Shown here: positions 47,791-59,282 of the stretch, piece after piece | Numbering within the stretch: position 1 is the first letter of the stretch | How the letters are laid out: every line of letters begins with the position of its first letter | NCBI GenBank assembly: GCA_028023455.1 | Contig: JAQFVV010012418.1 | Span: forward strand, 6,877,244 to 6,941,243 | Direction of reading: 5' to 3' | Length of the DNA stretch: 64,000 nt | From: Epiperipatus broadwayi | Taxonomy: Eukaryota; Onychophora; Udeonychophora; Euonychophora; Peripatidae | Made by a program: the position numbers and the translations under genes | The notes under the pieces: model-generated | Databases searched by the model: none | What the model was told of the DNA's origin: nothing | Seen by the model: only the letters and a program-made list of their open reading frames with translations

Positions 47791-47814
47791 AATCTTGTCA
47801 TTGTGTGTATAGGC

Positions 47815-47870
47815 CAGCAACAGTTGAAGAAGAATGGAGAATAATACTACTCGAAACGTGCAATTACTAA
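47815..47870 (+). ncRNA. Hammerhead-ribozyme-like core, right PLE copy
   Basis: TTGAAGA (47824-47830) stands where CUGANGA is expected; GAAAC is intact (47853-47857); stem II is imperfect. The three copies in the window each lose a different part of the core, which fits independent decay of a once functional motif. Confidence 0.4.
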
Positions 47871-49440
47871 CCTGTATTGTCTATTTGTGTTATTACTAAC
47901 AAAGTTGTTTGTATTTGAAAAGTTTAAAATTTTCTATACATTCAACATTCACTCATAAATGATGGAAATAGTCCAACATATCACATCTTATATCCACCTT
48001 TTTATTTAAAATACTTGACAGTTTAGAAGGTAACTTTATTTTCTTGCTTTTGATCACTATTTTTTTTATAGAATCAGTGCATTTCATCTGAACTTTTTTT
48101 AAGTAAAATAGTTCCACCTTTTTTCCTTAATACTGAAATAACTTTTTTCCCATTACTAAAATATTTTTGAGAATTTACTCATTTCTTAGCAGTCTTTACT
48201 AATTTACAAAGATATTTTCTATCATTATTAACTGTTTTTTGTATCATTTACAAAACACCAGCTATTCAATTTGTTTTAATGGACCATTTTTAAAAAAAAA
48301 TATTCTTTCTTTCCATTATACATTATCTTGTTTGAGTAGTAAATTAACTATAGAATTGCTTTTTGTATCCAGCTATCTTTCTTCCAATTCTTAATAGTGA
48401 ATCAGTTACCTTCTTATTGATTTCAGTCAAATCTGAACCACCTTCAAAGTCTGTTAATATTTTAAAACAATTTTCAAGTTGTAATAAAAATTCTTTAGAA
48501 ATGTTTCTGAGATTTAGGAATATCAACTGTTAATACTGTGTTCCCTTATTAAATAGTTGCTTCTTTAGTTTTGTATTAAAATGTATCTTATATCTCACTA
48601 ATCAATAATCATTTATGTTGAATCTAATAAAAACAATCTTAAAATACTTATTTTCTGTTAAACAAAATATAATCCAATTCTGCTGTCACTTCATTTGTAT
48701 GCATCCTCTTTTTGATATTTTTTTCTGGAAAAAAAGTTTATTAGATGGTCTTTTTTCCCTGTAAACTTCACAAGTTAATGTTCTCTCTCATTCTAATTAT
48801 CATATTAAATTTACATACAACATTTTAATCTTTCAATCAGTTACCAATTCTAGCATTAAAATCTATTACAATTTTAAACGTTGTTTGATCAGGCTCAAAA
48901 GTATTTTGTATTTACATATAAAATTCCTGTTTCTTCATCATAATGAGAATTTATTGGAGCATAAATAAAACTGAAATATCTGCATTTGGTTTCTGTCATT
49001 AAGTTGAATAAGTGATCCCATCATTTTGTCAATATATCATGAATATCCATAATGTAGTTTTTCCACTTTTTATTTATAACATATCCCCAATCCATTTGTA
49101 TTTCCAATATTTGTGCATTTGTAATAAAGTTTTTTCAAAACAATTGTCTTTTCACCTTTGATTTTACAAAGTAACTTTAGACGGTTCTTCCTCCAATTAC
49201 TGCAATCTTTCTTCACAGGTCAGGGGATTCTTAGCACTCTCTGCTTTCAGTCACCAATTGCTGGCTTGGATGGCAACTTCACACATTCCTGGAAATAAGG
49301 CCTATAATTTAGTTTTGTCTGTCCAGATTATAAATAGGTCTTACACATTTAACTTGCCTTCAAAAAAGTTATTTTAATTAAAAACTATCAGGCAACTGTG
49401 AAAAAACACTATGATACTTATTGACCTTACATTCAGAACT

Positions 49441-52407
49441 AAAAAAAAAAAGTCATCACAAATTGATGCACATTGGTGAGCATCCCGTCTAAAGTAATAA
49501 CAAGTGCAACAACAATAATGTATACAGTGGACATTCCTTCCAGTTTTCTGAAAAAAAAAAAAAATCTTAATGGGGGTGGGGGGGTGAATCTGAGAATAAC
49601 ACTGAAATGTGAAAAAATAAAAAAGCTTAAGAAAATAAAATTTTTCATTGCTTCAAAAACAAAATAAAATAAAATAGAGAAGTTTCAAAATGAAAATAGT
49701 AAATTCATTTTTTAAAAATATATTTACAGAGAAGCAGATAATTTTAATCTCCATAAGCCTATTAATATAAGTTTTTATTTCGAGTTTATAATTTCTGTTC
49801 TCATCAAATTATCTTGGTGGATTCAATACATATATCAAATTGATTGAATAGCAAATTTCATGTCTTCCATTATGATTTAAGAGTTCATTAAATTTAAGAT
49901 ATTATTTTAAAATAAAAGATAGAGACTTCATTATAAATTCAATCCAATATAAATAAAATCTATGATAAAAATAATGCATGAACATATTATTCAAAGCTGA
50001 TTTAATATTTTAATTTAATGCTATAAAGGAGGGGGGTATCAATTAATTAGGAGAAAAATAATTTTACTTCTTTATAAGTTAATAAAATAATTAAATATAA
50101 TAATATATTTCTCTAATAATAAATATTTTTTAAAAATGTTTCAATATGATAATTCTGTAAAAATAATTATTTAAACAGGATGAGTTGTAGTATATTTTAA
50201 CAACAAAGGATTATATTTTCAATTAATGCCAAATTTTATGGAATGCATTAATTAAAAAGTCAGATTATTTCTAGCAGCATAAATTGTTATAAATTTTGCT
50301 ATCAAAGATAATCACAGACAATAATCAAATGTTATCGCATAACTATAATACCCTATAAATAAATTTCTTCAATATGCTTCCAAACAAATATGTATATATA
50401 TTGTTGTATCAATTTCTTAAAAGATCTAATTCTTGATTGATACAAATATTAATCAAAATATAAAACCAGAATGCTGACAATGTGAAGGAAAAAATTAGAT
50501 AGGATGACTTCCGTGACAGGAAATTGTTTGAAGTCCATTTTATTACCATGATTTAGTCAATCTTCAAGGGACTGATGACAATTGTCAAGAACTATTAGAA
50601 TGTTTTGACAATTTAATAATATTAAAAGAAGATTAAAGAAAAGAGTTTCAAGTTTTATTTTATAAATTTGTAATTATATGTTGGATTATTTCCATTACAT
50701 CTTCTACATATAATTACAAATAAAATGCCATCAATATGAACATTCAGACAAACATATTTCATAAATTTAAAAAAAAAAAAATGCTTAGAATGGAGGGTTT
50801 TTTTTATAAATTAAATTTAATCTTTTAACTCCTATTTAATTTCTGGATTGGAATTTGAATATTAAAATCAATAAATAAAATATTAGTTTCTCTAATAAAT
50901 TATTGCAATTTTTTTTTTTTTTTAATTATTGTAATCGGTTTTTTTATTTCATTAATTATGATCACTTAAATGATCAATTATTATCTTCATTACCTTGAAA
51001 ATTTCATTGTTTTTTATTGTTTAGAAGTTTGTATTTAGTTGTTTTGACTTGATACCATTGAAAATAGTAATTCCAGATATCAAATAATTTTTGATATCTA
51101 ATTGTTCAAACTACCATTAACAATTTCTATTTGTTACTTTTTCTTGAAAATGAATCCTTTCATAACACTTCATTAATATTATGCTCCGTGCAGTTTAGTA
51201 CAGAGATAGATTAAAGAGATTAAGAATTGAAAAACCACATCGTTTTGGTGATTGGATATCACAACTCCTAGAAAATATTCATTCGATTATTATATTATTA
51301 GAATTTGAAAATATTCACAAGATATTTAAATCTGAAAATAAAGAAATCTTGAAATTTAAAAAAAAACTATTTTTGTTTGTTAATTTAATTTAGATCAAAA
51401 CACTCAAATGACATTGAAATTTCTCCATTTAAACTAATAACTACACCATTCCCTCAAAAAGATTAAAATAGAAAAATCAAGTTATTAAAAAAATGAATTT
51501 AAAATGCTACATAAAATATAATAAAGTTACTGTTTAATTGTGATAAAATAAATATTAATTCTTTTTTTTCATTATTCTGTTTAATTTTTTTTTTTACATA
51601 TCATAGATTTCAAATGTCAAACAAACAAACAATTTAATAATTTAAAATTGAAAATCAAAGTTTAAAGAAGAATTTGAATATTCAATGCTAATAATCTATT
51701 TAGAACCAGCCAAAATATTTATATATAAAATATGAATCCATATAAACAGGTCAATCATAAATAATATCAAAAGATCTTAAGTAATCAGAACTTTGCACAA
51801 TGCTAAAGTAATTTTTACAGAAAAATAACAAGTCTAAAAATAACTGCAAGAAAGAAATTGATAATACAAATGAGGAAAAGAGCCTAAAATTTGCATAAGA
51901 TACAATTTCTATCAGTAATGTATAAATGTAAAAAAAAGTTTTTCAAGCATCTTTTGAAAATAAAAACACAAAAAACACTATTGTTATGCTTTAAAAATTA
52001 TTATTTTTATTATATTAATATATTTATAGTTTACTGTGCAAGAATTAATGTGATGGTAAAGTGATGAGTTCTGGAGCTCAAGGTTCATAGATAGAGACTC
52101 TTGCACTATCACTTCAGGTGCTCAAACTTCTTATGAACTCTTGAAGAATAAACCATTCAATATATATGTTAAGGCATACTTATTTGAAGAAAATAATCTT
52201 CAAAAGACATATTTTCTATACAAATATTATGTAAATTTATTCTTCTGTGCATAAGCTTAAATATCAAAAATCTTAGTACACAGAGAACTTATTTTCTGAT
52301 ATAATATAAATATATACATACAAATGGTAGACTATGTATATTTTAAAATTTTTGAATTTTCAACTATATAATGGTCTATTTATATTTATTTTATAATGTT
52401 CTTTTTA
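49441..52407. other. AT-rich DNA with one strong hairpin, no gene seen
   Basis: A 16-bp perfect inverted repeat, ATTTGTAATTATATGT (50666-50681) and its complement (50706-50721), brackets a 24-nt loop. At 52055-52130 a less AT-rich segment has a partial hairpin (GTGATGGTAAAGTGAT and ATCACTTCA) and a GGTTCA word, but no full tRNA pattern. Overlapping open frames at 49439-49667 arise from a G-rich tract at 49571-49586. Confidence 0.45.
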
Positions 52408-52720
52408 GGGAAAAAGTTGGTCAATTTATTTGACCATTATATGCTCGAGGATGAAAATGAGTATAATATTTTCCGCATATTATTTTATCATAATTGTATT
52501 TCTGAGCCATTGCCTGTTAGAGATTTGGTTCAGTGATCTCACTTCAAAAATGAAATACCAGATGCAAAATAGAATTCTTTTGAAAATTATAATCAAACAA
52601 TGCATGACTGTCTTCTAGATGCTTTCGAACAAAAAATAATTTCTGCTAATCTGCTTTATCCTGAATTTTTGTTTAATAAGATGCTTTTTACTTGAAATTG
52701 ATTTCACAAAACTCTACACT
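52408..52720 (+). pseudogene. Unrecognised decayed coding stretch
   Basis: One frame reads KKLVNLFDHYMLEDENEY, NIFRILFYHNCISEP, then LPVRDLVQ and a TGA, and continues after it with SHFKNEIPDAK, TAG, and NSFENYNQTMHDCLLDAF, EQKIISANLLYPEFLFNK to about 52700. About 95 codons interrupted by only two stops, with balanced composition in AT-rich DNA, is unlikely by chance. A TTCTTTTTAG acceptor-like site sits just at the start. I do not recognise the family; it may be a gene or transposon remnant. Confidence 0.4.
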
Positions 52721-55700
52721 TTGTTTGATGACCTTCTCCTTAAAAAATGTAGCAAAAATTAAGAATTCTAACAATTAAAGTAACAAATCCAAAAACACAT
52801 TATGTCCTTTAAGAATGTCTTATTTAAAAATATTAATCAAGGGATAAGACTAGGAAGAAAATACAAAATTATATTTTCCCAATGGAAGGTGCCAGGTCAT
52901 TAAGAAACAATAGAAAATTTCAATGTCTCCAGAGTCAGACATAATTTTATATGAGCAGGTACAAAATCATGTAAACTTCTGAACAGTAGGTACATTTAAG
53001 TGTCTTTCTGATAATATAACTTTTCTCCTAATGAAAATTATTTTCAGTATCAGATTAGTGCAATTGTTAATAGTTCTTTTCTTATTTTTTAAAAAACTTA
53101 TTTAACTGGCCATATTACTTGCATTCCTATCATTCAGAAATAATTCTAAACAGTTTTGTCATTCCTCAATAACAGCAGTGGGAAGTTTACCATAATTAAT
53201 AGGATTAAATTTTAGTTTCATTTTTAACAGCATGGCCATATTGTTTATGTAATATTAAAACCCTGATAACTTTTAATTGTGAAAACATCTCAAAAGCAAA
53301 ATTTATCAAGAATTGTTCATAATTTGGTATTCTTAATAAATGAGATAGCCCAAACAACTCTGAAGATCAATTGATTCTGCTAAAATTAACATGTTACTCT
53401 TTGGGTTCATTTTTTTAGAATATAAAATGGAAAATATATAATACATTACACTATTTTCATAGCAGAAAAGCTACGGAATAGAACTATATAATATATATTT
53501 AGAGTTTTAATTTGCCTATGTTATAATTACATTTCAAAAAGTACATTATTTTAAAATGACATTTTTTTTTCTTTTTAGTGACCCTCTCCCCATATAAATT
53601 GTTTTTGTAAGTTGAAGGAGGAAGAATATTTCTACCAATGTTGGATCACTAGATATCTTTGTAAATAGTTTGGAATGGAATTCCATAATTGTAATTAATT
53701 TGCATATATGTTGACCCATGTAATTAAACTACAGATATATCAGTGAAATCATTTCATTTTGTCACAACAAAAACTGAGCAACTTCTGCAGCAATAATTCA
53801 AATAAATAAAGTAACATGTTCCTATAAAAGTAAATTTCAAATAGATAGAATTAAATTATTGCTTAACAAAACACATTAATGTGGTATTAATATGCATACA
53901 GCCTAACTGAATAATAATCTATTACTATAATTTATTTTATTGTAATTATACTAAAATTAATTTATTTTGTATATATAATATTTAAATCCTTGTTTTATGA
54001 GGCATGTAAAAAATAAGAAATCAAAAATAAGCTTGCCATAAAATAATGGGAAACAATGGCATGTTACTACTGATGATAATTTTTTTTATGAAAAAGTTAT
54101 GCAACTTGCTTTCCTCCTATACACTGCTTTGCTAAATATTCATGCATTTTCTTTTACATGATCAAATCTATTTTACTTAGTAACATAAAATTTATGTTAT
54201 AAAACTACAAAAAATAAATATATAGAATGATATTTCTGCATACAAATATACAAATTAAAAATAAAAAAAACTTTAAAACATACTTATAATAAAATTTTCC
54301 ACTCTAAAATAGTAAAATTTAATAAGTATACAATAGTAATGATAAAAAGTGATCATAATTATCATTCCTATTTGTATTTACTTGTGATTTTTAATTTACT
54401 TTCTATTGGAACGCCTACAAATTTAGCATCTTCAGAGAAAACAGATATGTATATTTATGAAATTAAAATGAAACTGATGTTAATTATATAAAATTTATTA
54501 TTGCAATACTAATTATATAAATAAAAATTAGGCTATAACCACAAATTGCATTTTCACAATCCCCAATAGCATAGGCACTCTATTTTACAAAATCAAAGCT
54601 TCATCTAGATTTAAACACCAAGTCACAAATATATATATGCATCTAAATTTTAATAGGAAAAATGTTTACAAAAATTGCTTTCACTTTTTTCTTAAGCTAT
54701 ATTTTCAAAGAGAGATAACTATTATAATTCTTGAATGATTATAATACTTTCTCATTAAAATGGAAACCATACAGAGATTTTGTATTAATGTTGATTAATA
54801 TTTTCAAGCTGACTATAGCCCAATAGTTATTTACATCATTGATATAGTATATTTTATATAGTTAACTCCTCACTTTATTATATAAAAAAAATTGATGTTA
54901 ATGTATATATAAAATGAAATAATAATAAATAAAACAAATTGGAATAAAATTATACTATTTCTAAAAATATATAAATTCTTTTTATATAAATAATCTTTTT
55001 TTTTTTAAAGTGTGTGATCAAAGATACACTTAATAAACTGTATAAGTATTTGGTTTTTGCTTTTAGTTCTAAATAATTTTAAAGGTTGCATAAATAATTT
55101 CAACAAAAGTACTACATGATTTTTATTTTACACAGCTTGCTAATATATGTATTTATATAAATATGTAACATCAAACATCAATGGTGAATGCTTCATTAAG
55201 ACTAATAAAATTTTATCCAGAAATTTTAAAATGAAAAATATTAATTTGACTGCATTTTTTTTTTTCTATTTTCAAATTATAATTATTTATAAAACCTAAA
55301 CAAACAAAAAATTAAACAATACAATCTAAAAATTAAGAAAAGACATCATAAAGACTAACATTATTCATTAAATTTACAGATAAATTTATAATAATTAAGA
55401 AAAAAAACTATTTTAAAAAATAGTGTTTATTAGCCATTCCAAAGGAGTTTATATATTGCACATATATATATATGAACAATAAAAACATATTAAAATGATC
55501 TACTACTCAAATATTTTGACTGAAACTTCATACAGTAGGTTGCATATAGAGATCTATCACAAAATTGTAAATATTTGTGCCTTCTGTTAAACATCAGAAA
55601 TAGCTACAAATTTAGCACCTTCAGTAAAGACAAATTATATATATAAAATTAAGTAATAATAATAAAAAAGAGTGGAGTAAAATTACAATATTTACAAAGA

Positions 55701-56606
55701 TATATTTATAATATTATAACTACTTTTTTTAAAAGAGTAATGTTGTTCATTTATTAGGAATACATAAATAGATTCCATGAAAATTTTATTATAAATAATC
55801 ATGATTCATTTTCCAAAAAAAAAAAAAAAAAAAAGGAAATCTTATTTAATACTATTATCAAAAATTTAAATGAAAAAAAAAAAAAACATTTTCTTTAAAA
55901 TAGTAGAACTCAAATTTCAAAGTTATAAAAATTCAAAAGTATGTGATTATATATACACACACACACGCACATTTATGTAGCCAATAAAAAAAAATACGAT
56001 TATTTATTTAATAATAATAAAAAATATGTGTACACACACTTATTATGTAAGAATATGCTTGTGTGTGGATATATATACACATAACACATACATATAACTT
56101 AATTGGTTTTTAAAACATAATTTTGGCATTAATTTTATAATTCTGCTTGTTTTATAGTGGGTTTTTTTTTTAATTATTTAAATGCTATAATACCATAATT
56201 CATTAAACGAAAAGAATACATTCTTTCATGATAATTATTAAATTACAATAGTAATAATAAGAATTATTTTTATTATGTCATTGCTATTAATAATTTTTTT
56301 TGTAAGACATTGTTTTTTTTCCCTCCATTTCTTATTTGTTGCATATTTTTTTGTTAATTAAATATAATAATAAAAAAAAAAAAACTGAGAATATTTGAAA
56401 AAAGTTTGAAACATATTGACAAGTCTGTTTACATGTTCAAAAAGCTGCCACTGTAAAAAATTATATCAAAGTAGACATTTTAAGCATTTGTGTATAAGTA
56501 TTATATAAACATACATATTTCAATAAATAAAACAAATATAAATATGTAATAAATGATAAAGCAATGTGGTTAACTCAAATAATGGAAACAAATAACCTTA
56601 ATGCTT
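52721..56606. other. AT-rich intergenic DNA, no gene seen
   Basis: About 3.9 kb dominated by poly-A, poly-T and TA tracts, with a CA microsatellite at 55954-55970. Short related segments occur near 54415-54445 and 55595-55625 (CTACAAATTTAGCA, CTTCAG), so some old repeat is dispersed here. Confidence 0.45.
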
Positions 56607-56756
56607 GACCAAATGACCAGAAAAATAACAGTTTGCTTTTAACAATAAATCTGCATTTTAACCGTTCATAATCTGATAGACATATCAATATATTACCAAG
56701 CATAAATCTAAATACAATTTAGTAACAAAGTGTTATTTTTCTGATCATTTGGTTAC
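56607..56756. mobile_element. Small MITE-like inverted-repeat element
   Basis: The left arm ACCAAATGACCAGAAAAATAACA (56608-56630) has a near-perfect inverted partner at 56731-56753, and similarity continues inward for about 15 more bases. The total length is about 150 bp. It could alternatively be the source of a small hairpin RNA. No target duplication was identified. Confidence 0.55.
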
Positions 56757-57077
56757 ATTCTTTTAGTTATAAACATCCAAATTGGATATCTTCACTAATG
56801 AATAAATCAAACTGTTTTATCATTTATTATATACAATATAAATACTCAGAATACACAAATATAATTGCATATAAAAAAAAAAAAAAATTCTACTACATAA
56901 ATGATTTTTAAACTTTTACTTTGTTTTCAAACAAAATATCTTTTGTCAAAATACAAAGCAAAACTATCCAAATATTAATACACTGATGTTGTGAAATAAA
57001 TTAATAGAAGTTAGGCTTTTAAATATATCTAGTATTCATATTATTCTTTGTTTTTTGTTCATCAGGACTATTTAATT

Positions 57078-57548
57078 CAGTGCTTCTCAAAGTCTGGTAA
57101 ATTACTCACAATTGGATAAAAGTATCCTTCTTTTTTAAGATAGCAGCATACTATGGGATTCATAGTGTTTTCTTGCTAGTGGTGAAGAAGATCTATGTTA
57201 TAACAGCTGGACTTTACTTCCTCAATTAAACTTATAAATAAGGAGTTCTAGATAAACTGTTCAAGCAATATCATTATGTTATAACTTAATCAAAATTGAT
57301 GGTTTTTGCTTAACCTGATTTAAAACTTGACTGTTTAATAAGTAGCAGTAGTACAGATCATAAGATTCTTGACTTTTGACCTATCATCATATTTTCTCTG
57401 TATTTTTTATTTCCAATGTGTATGTACACCTTTCTTTTCTTTTCCTACACATTTTTCTGTGCACATAAATATATTTTCTTTATATTGAGTAAAAAAAATC
57501 TTTCTAATAAGTGTTTTGAGTAATAAATGAAAAAATTGAGAAACATTG
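57078..57548. mobile_element. hAT-like non-autonomous DNA transposon
   Basis: The 5' terminus CAGTGCTTCTCAAAGT and the complement of the 3' terminus, CAATGTTTCTCAATTT, form short imperfect TIRs of the CAGNGNTTCTCAA kind common in hAT elements. They are flanked by ATTTAATT (57070-57077) and ACTTAATT (57549-57556), an 8-bp duplication with one mismatch; 8 bp is the hAT hallmark. The 471-bp interior has no coding capacity, so it would have depended on a transposase encoded elsewhere. It sits 0.9 kb beyond the integrin stop codon, in the direction of its 3' UTR. Confidence 0.6.
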
Positions 57549-57556
57549 ACTTAATT

Positions 57557-58439
57557 ATATATACACACAACAGGATATATATATATATATTAAAAAAAAT
57601 CATAATTTATTTATTATATTGATTGTTTTTAATCTTTTTAAGGCAAACAATTATAAGCTATGTTTTCTCCCATTTTTCTAATTGTATTTAAAGAATTTTA
57701 AAATTCTTTGGGGGGGGGGGGGAGAATAGTATTTTTTATACACTATTTGATTTTATAAATATTTATGATTTAGTACTAGAATTTATTCTTGTACTTGATC
57801 TTTTTTAAAACTTCCATTTCTTAAAAGGAAGAGAAAAAAAGGCACTTTTTTTTTTACACTGGAAAATTCACATAAATGTTATTGATGGCAGTGTTATTAA
57901 AACAAATGATAAGTTAATGAAATTTTTAAAAATAACATTAATAATTGAAATGAAAATAAAAACGGCAATGAAAGTACATGAGTACAAACACAGTAGGAAT
58001 ACATTTAAATATAATTAAAATGAAAATTTCTTGATGCATGGACTATCAAAACATGAAAATATGAAATGTTTCAAGTGCTATACTGCAGTATTTTCTTCAG
58101 GATACAATAAACAGTATTTGCGATGAAACAAACATGTAAGAAATATGCTGGTTTCAATATGAAATAACACATACATATGTAAATTATAGACCGAAAACAT
58201 CATGAATTATTCACATCAAAAGATCCAGAATTAAAAAATAATAATAAAAGTTACAATTTCAATTTTTACAAAAAGAAAAAAATGTATAGAAAAAAATAAA
58301 ATCAAATTCGATAGTTATGTTTTTATTCATATCAAATGAATAAAAACAAGGGATTACAATTTAAACAATAAAAACCAATGTCAGCCATAATTTTTGAAGT
58401 GCAGAAAACCACAAAAGTTCAGAGTACCACTCATCCAAT
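57557..58439 (-). other. Probable 3' UTR and flank of the integrin gene
   Basis: This lies directly downstream of the integrin stop codon on the minus strand, so at least its right part should be 3' UTR. A candidate AATAAA polyadenylation signal (minus strand) is at 58322-58327, about 115 nt after the stop; AT-rich sequence makes such hexamers common by chance. A G13 homopolymer occupies 57710-57722. The transcript end cannot be fixed from sequence. Confidence 0.5.
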
Positions 58440-58508
58440 TTAATGCTTACCACCATATGTAGGATTCTTAAAAGTTGAAGTAGCTTGCTTGTAAATAGGA
58501 TTTTCACC
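58440..58508 (-). CDS. Integrin beta subunit, last coding exon (cytoplasmic tail)
   Basis: The 69-nt exon encodes 22 residues and a TAA stop. It carries the two tail motifs of beta integrins: NPIY (residues 3-6), which binds the talin PTB domain, and NPTY (15-18), which binds kindlin together with the TST cluster (10-12) between them. NPIYKQATSTF closely matches tails of protostome beta integrins. The acceptor is GTTTTGTTTTTAAG immediately before GGT, and the exon begins at GENP, the same junction used by the last exon of vertebrate ITGB1. The preceding exon, which should encode the membrane-proximal segment and WDT, was not found up to 64000, so the last intron exceeds 5.4 kb. The subunit is a transmembrane adhesion receptor acting as an alpha-beta dimer; this exon is what couples it to actin. 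Which paralogue it is cannot be told from the tail. Confidence 0.9.
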   Translation of the reverse strand, partial: GENPIYKQATSTFKNPTYGGKH

Positions 58509-59282
58509 CTTAAAAACAAAACAAAAAAAAACAAACTGTTAAAATATTATTTTGTGATTTATAACAAATGAAAGGAATTTGGCAACAACAAAATAAACAA
58601 ACAAAAAAAAGCATTAGAAAATGTAAAAATATAAATTAATAAAATGCAGATTATTGTTTGCTATTACAGATTAGCCAGAACTATTTATCTTTTATAAGAA
58701 TAAATATTACTTTTCTTAAATTTTGTATCTTATGTAATAAAATTCCTAATTTCTCTGTTGTCTGACTGGTAAATGTATGAATGTTTCTCTGTAAAGCTGT
58801 CACATGTCAAATTCACAAACATTCTGCCATTAATAAACTATAAGAGTTGTCTGTAACTATCACATATCAAATATAACAGATATATATTTAATACTTTAAA
58901 TTTTAATTTAGCCTTGCTGGGTACATTTCTGAACTGTACAAACAGGCTGGGTTGTTCCAAACATTTTTTTTCAATTGTGAATTTCTCATACTTATTTATA
59001 TAATTTACATTAAATCTTAAAAAAAATTTGTTAAAGCAATCAATTCAAAAAAAATATTACAAAAACGATGGCCTTATTAAAAAAAAAAAAATTACATTTG
59101 TTTGTAATGCTGTCATTCCGCCATTAATAAGTGCAATTTTTTTTTCATGAAGCAGTTGTCCATAATTTTTTGATAGAAAATGGGGTTATATGTAGTTGAA
59201 AACTATGTTGATTAAAAATACTGGGTGTATGTAAATTCGTTGAATTTGAAACATTAGTTTATATTATTCCTTCACTATGTAA
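58509..59282 (-). other. Start of the last integrin intron (3' end)
   Basis: Intron sequence adjoining the acceptor. It is AT-rich with several A tracts and no other exon or element recognised. Confidence 0.6.

Larger units (their letters stand above)
46756..47988. mobile_element. PLE inserted as two inverted, 5'-truncated copies
   Basis: A left copy on the minus strand (46756-47452) and a right copy on the plus strand (about 47450-47988) are inverted repeats over most of their length. The left copy also has 139 bp of extra coding sequence (47314-47452). Each holds the C-terminal part of a GIY-YIG nuclease, then the tRNA-like and hammerhead-like segments, then the terminal repeat seen in the 38.4-kb element. 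The flanks TATATCCACCTTTGTATTT (46737-46755) and TATATCCACCTTTTTATTT (47989-48007) differ by one base and are the probable target-site duplication. The inverted junction at 47450 suggests a twin-priming-like event or template switching at insertion. Confidence 0.85.
46505..49440 (-). mobile_element. RTE-like LINE (family A) split by a PLE insertion
   Basis: On the minus strand the 5' part (49440 to 48008) contains the decayed endonuclease: a segment matching TNIGNTSGVGF near 49105-49130, and further in, FLLQLENCFKILTDFEGGSDL-like sequence (48400-48500) matching the linker of the 35-kb copy. It stops at 48007. The element resumes at 46755 with FKFI.KGKVSENDQIVIDILKEA (about 46660-46740) and runs through the RT entry to RNCRPTGFI near 46515, where it ends. 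The interruption is the PLE pair at 46756-47988, flanked by matching 19-bp segments. The rest of the RT and the tail are missing. It is the clearest nested insertion in the window and gives a relative age: LINE first, PLE later. Confidence 0.75.

Noticed and set aside
35237-49233. Exact 15-mer TCAGGGGATTCTTAG at 35237 and 49219 on the same strand although the two LINEs are in opposite orientation
   Set aside because: A few such matches are expected by chance in 64 kb of biased sequence, and the surrounding bases do not align.
49439-49667. Overlapping open frames on both strands with proline or glycine runs
   Set aside because: They are produced by the T/A and G homopolymer tracts at 49550-49586.
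52055-52130. Possible tRNA-derived repeat with a GGTTCA word and a hairpin
   Set aside because: The arms cannot be arranged into a tRNA cloverleaf and no second copy was seen.
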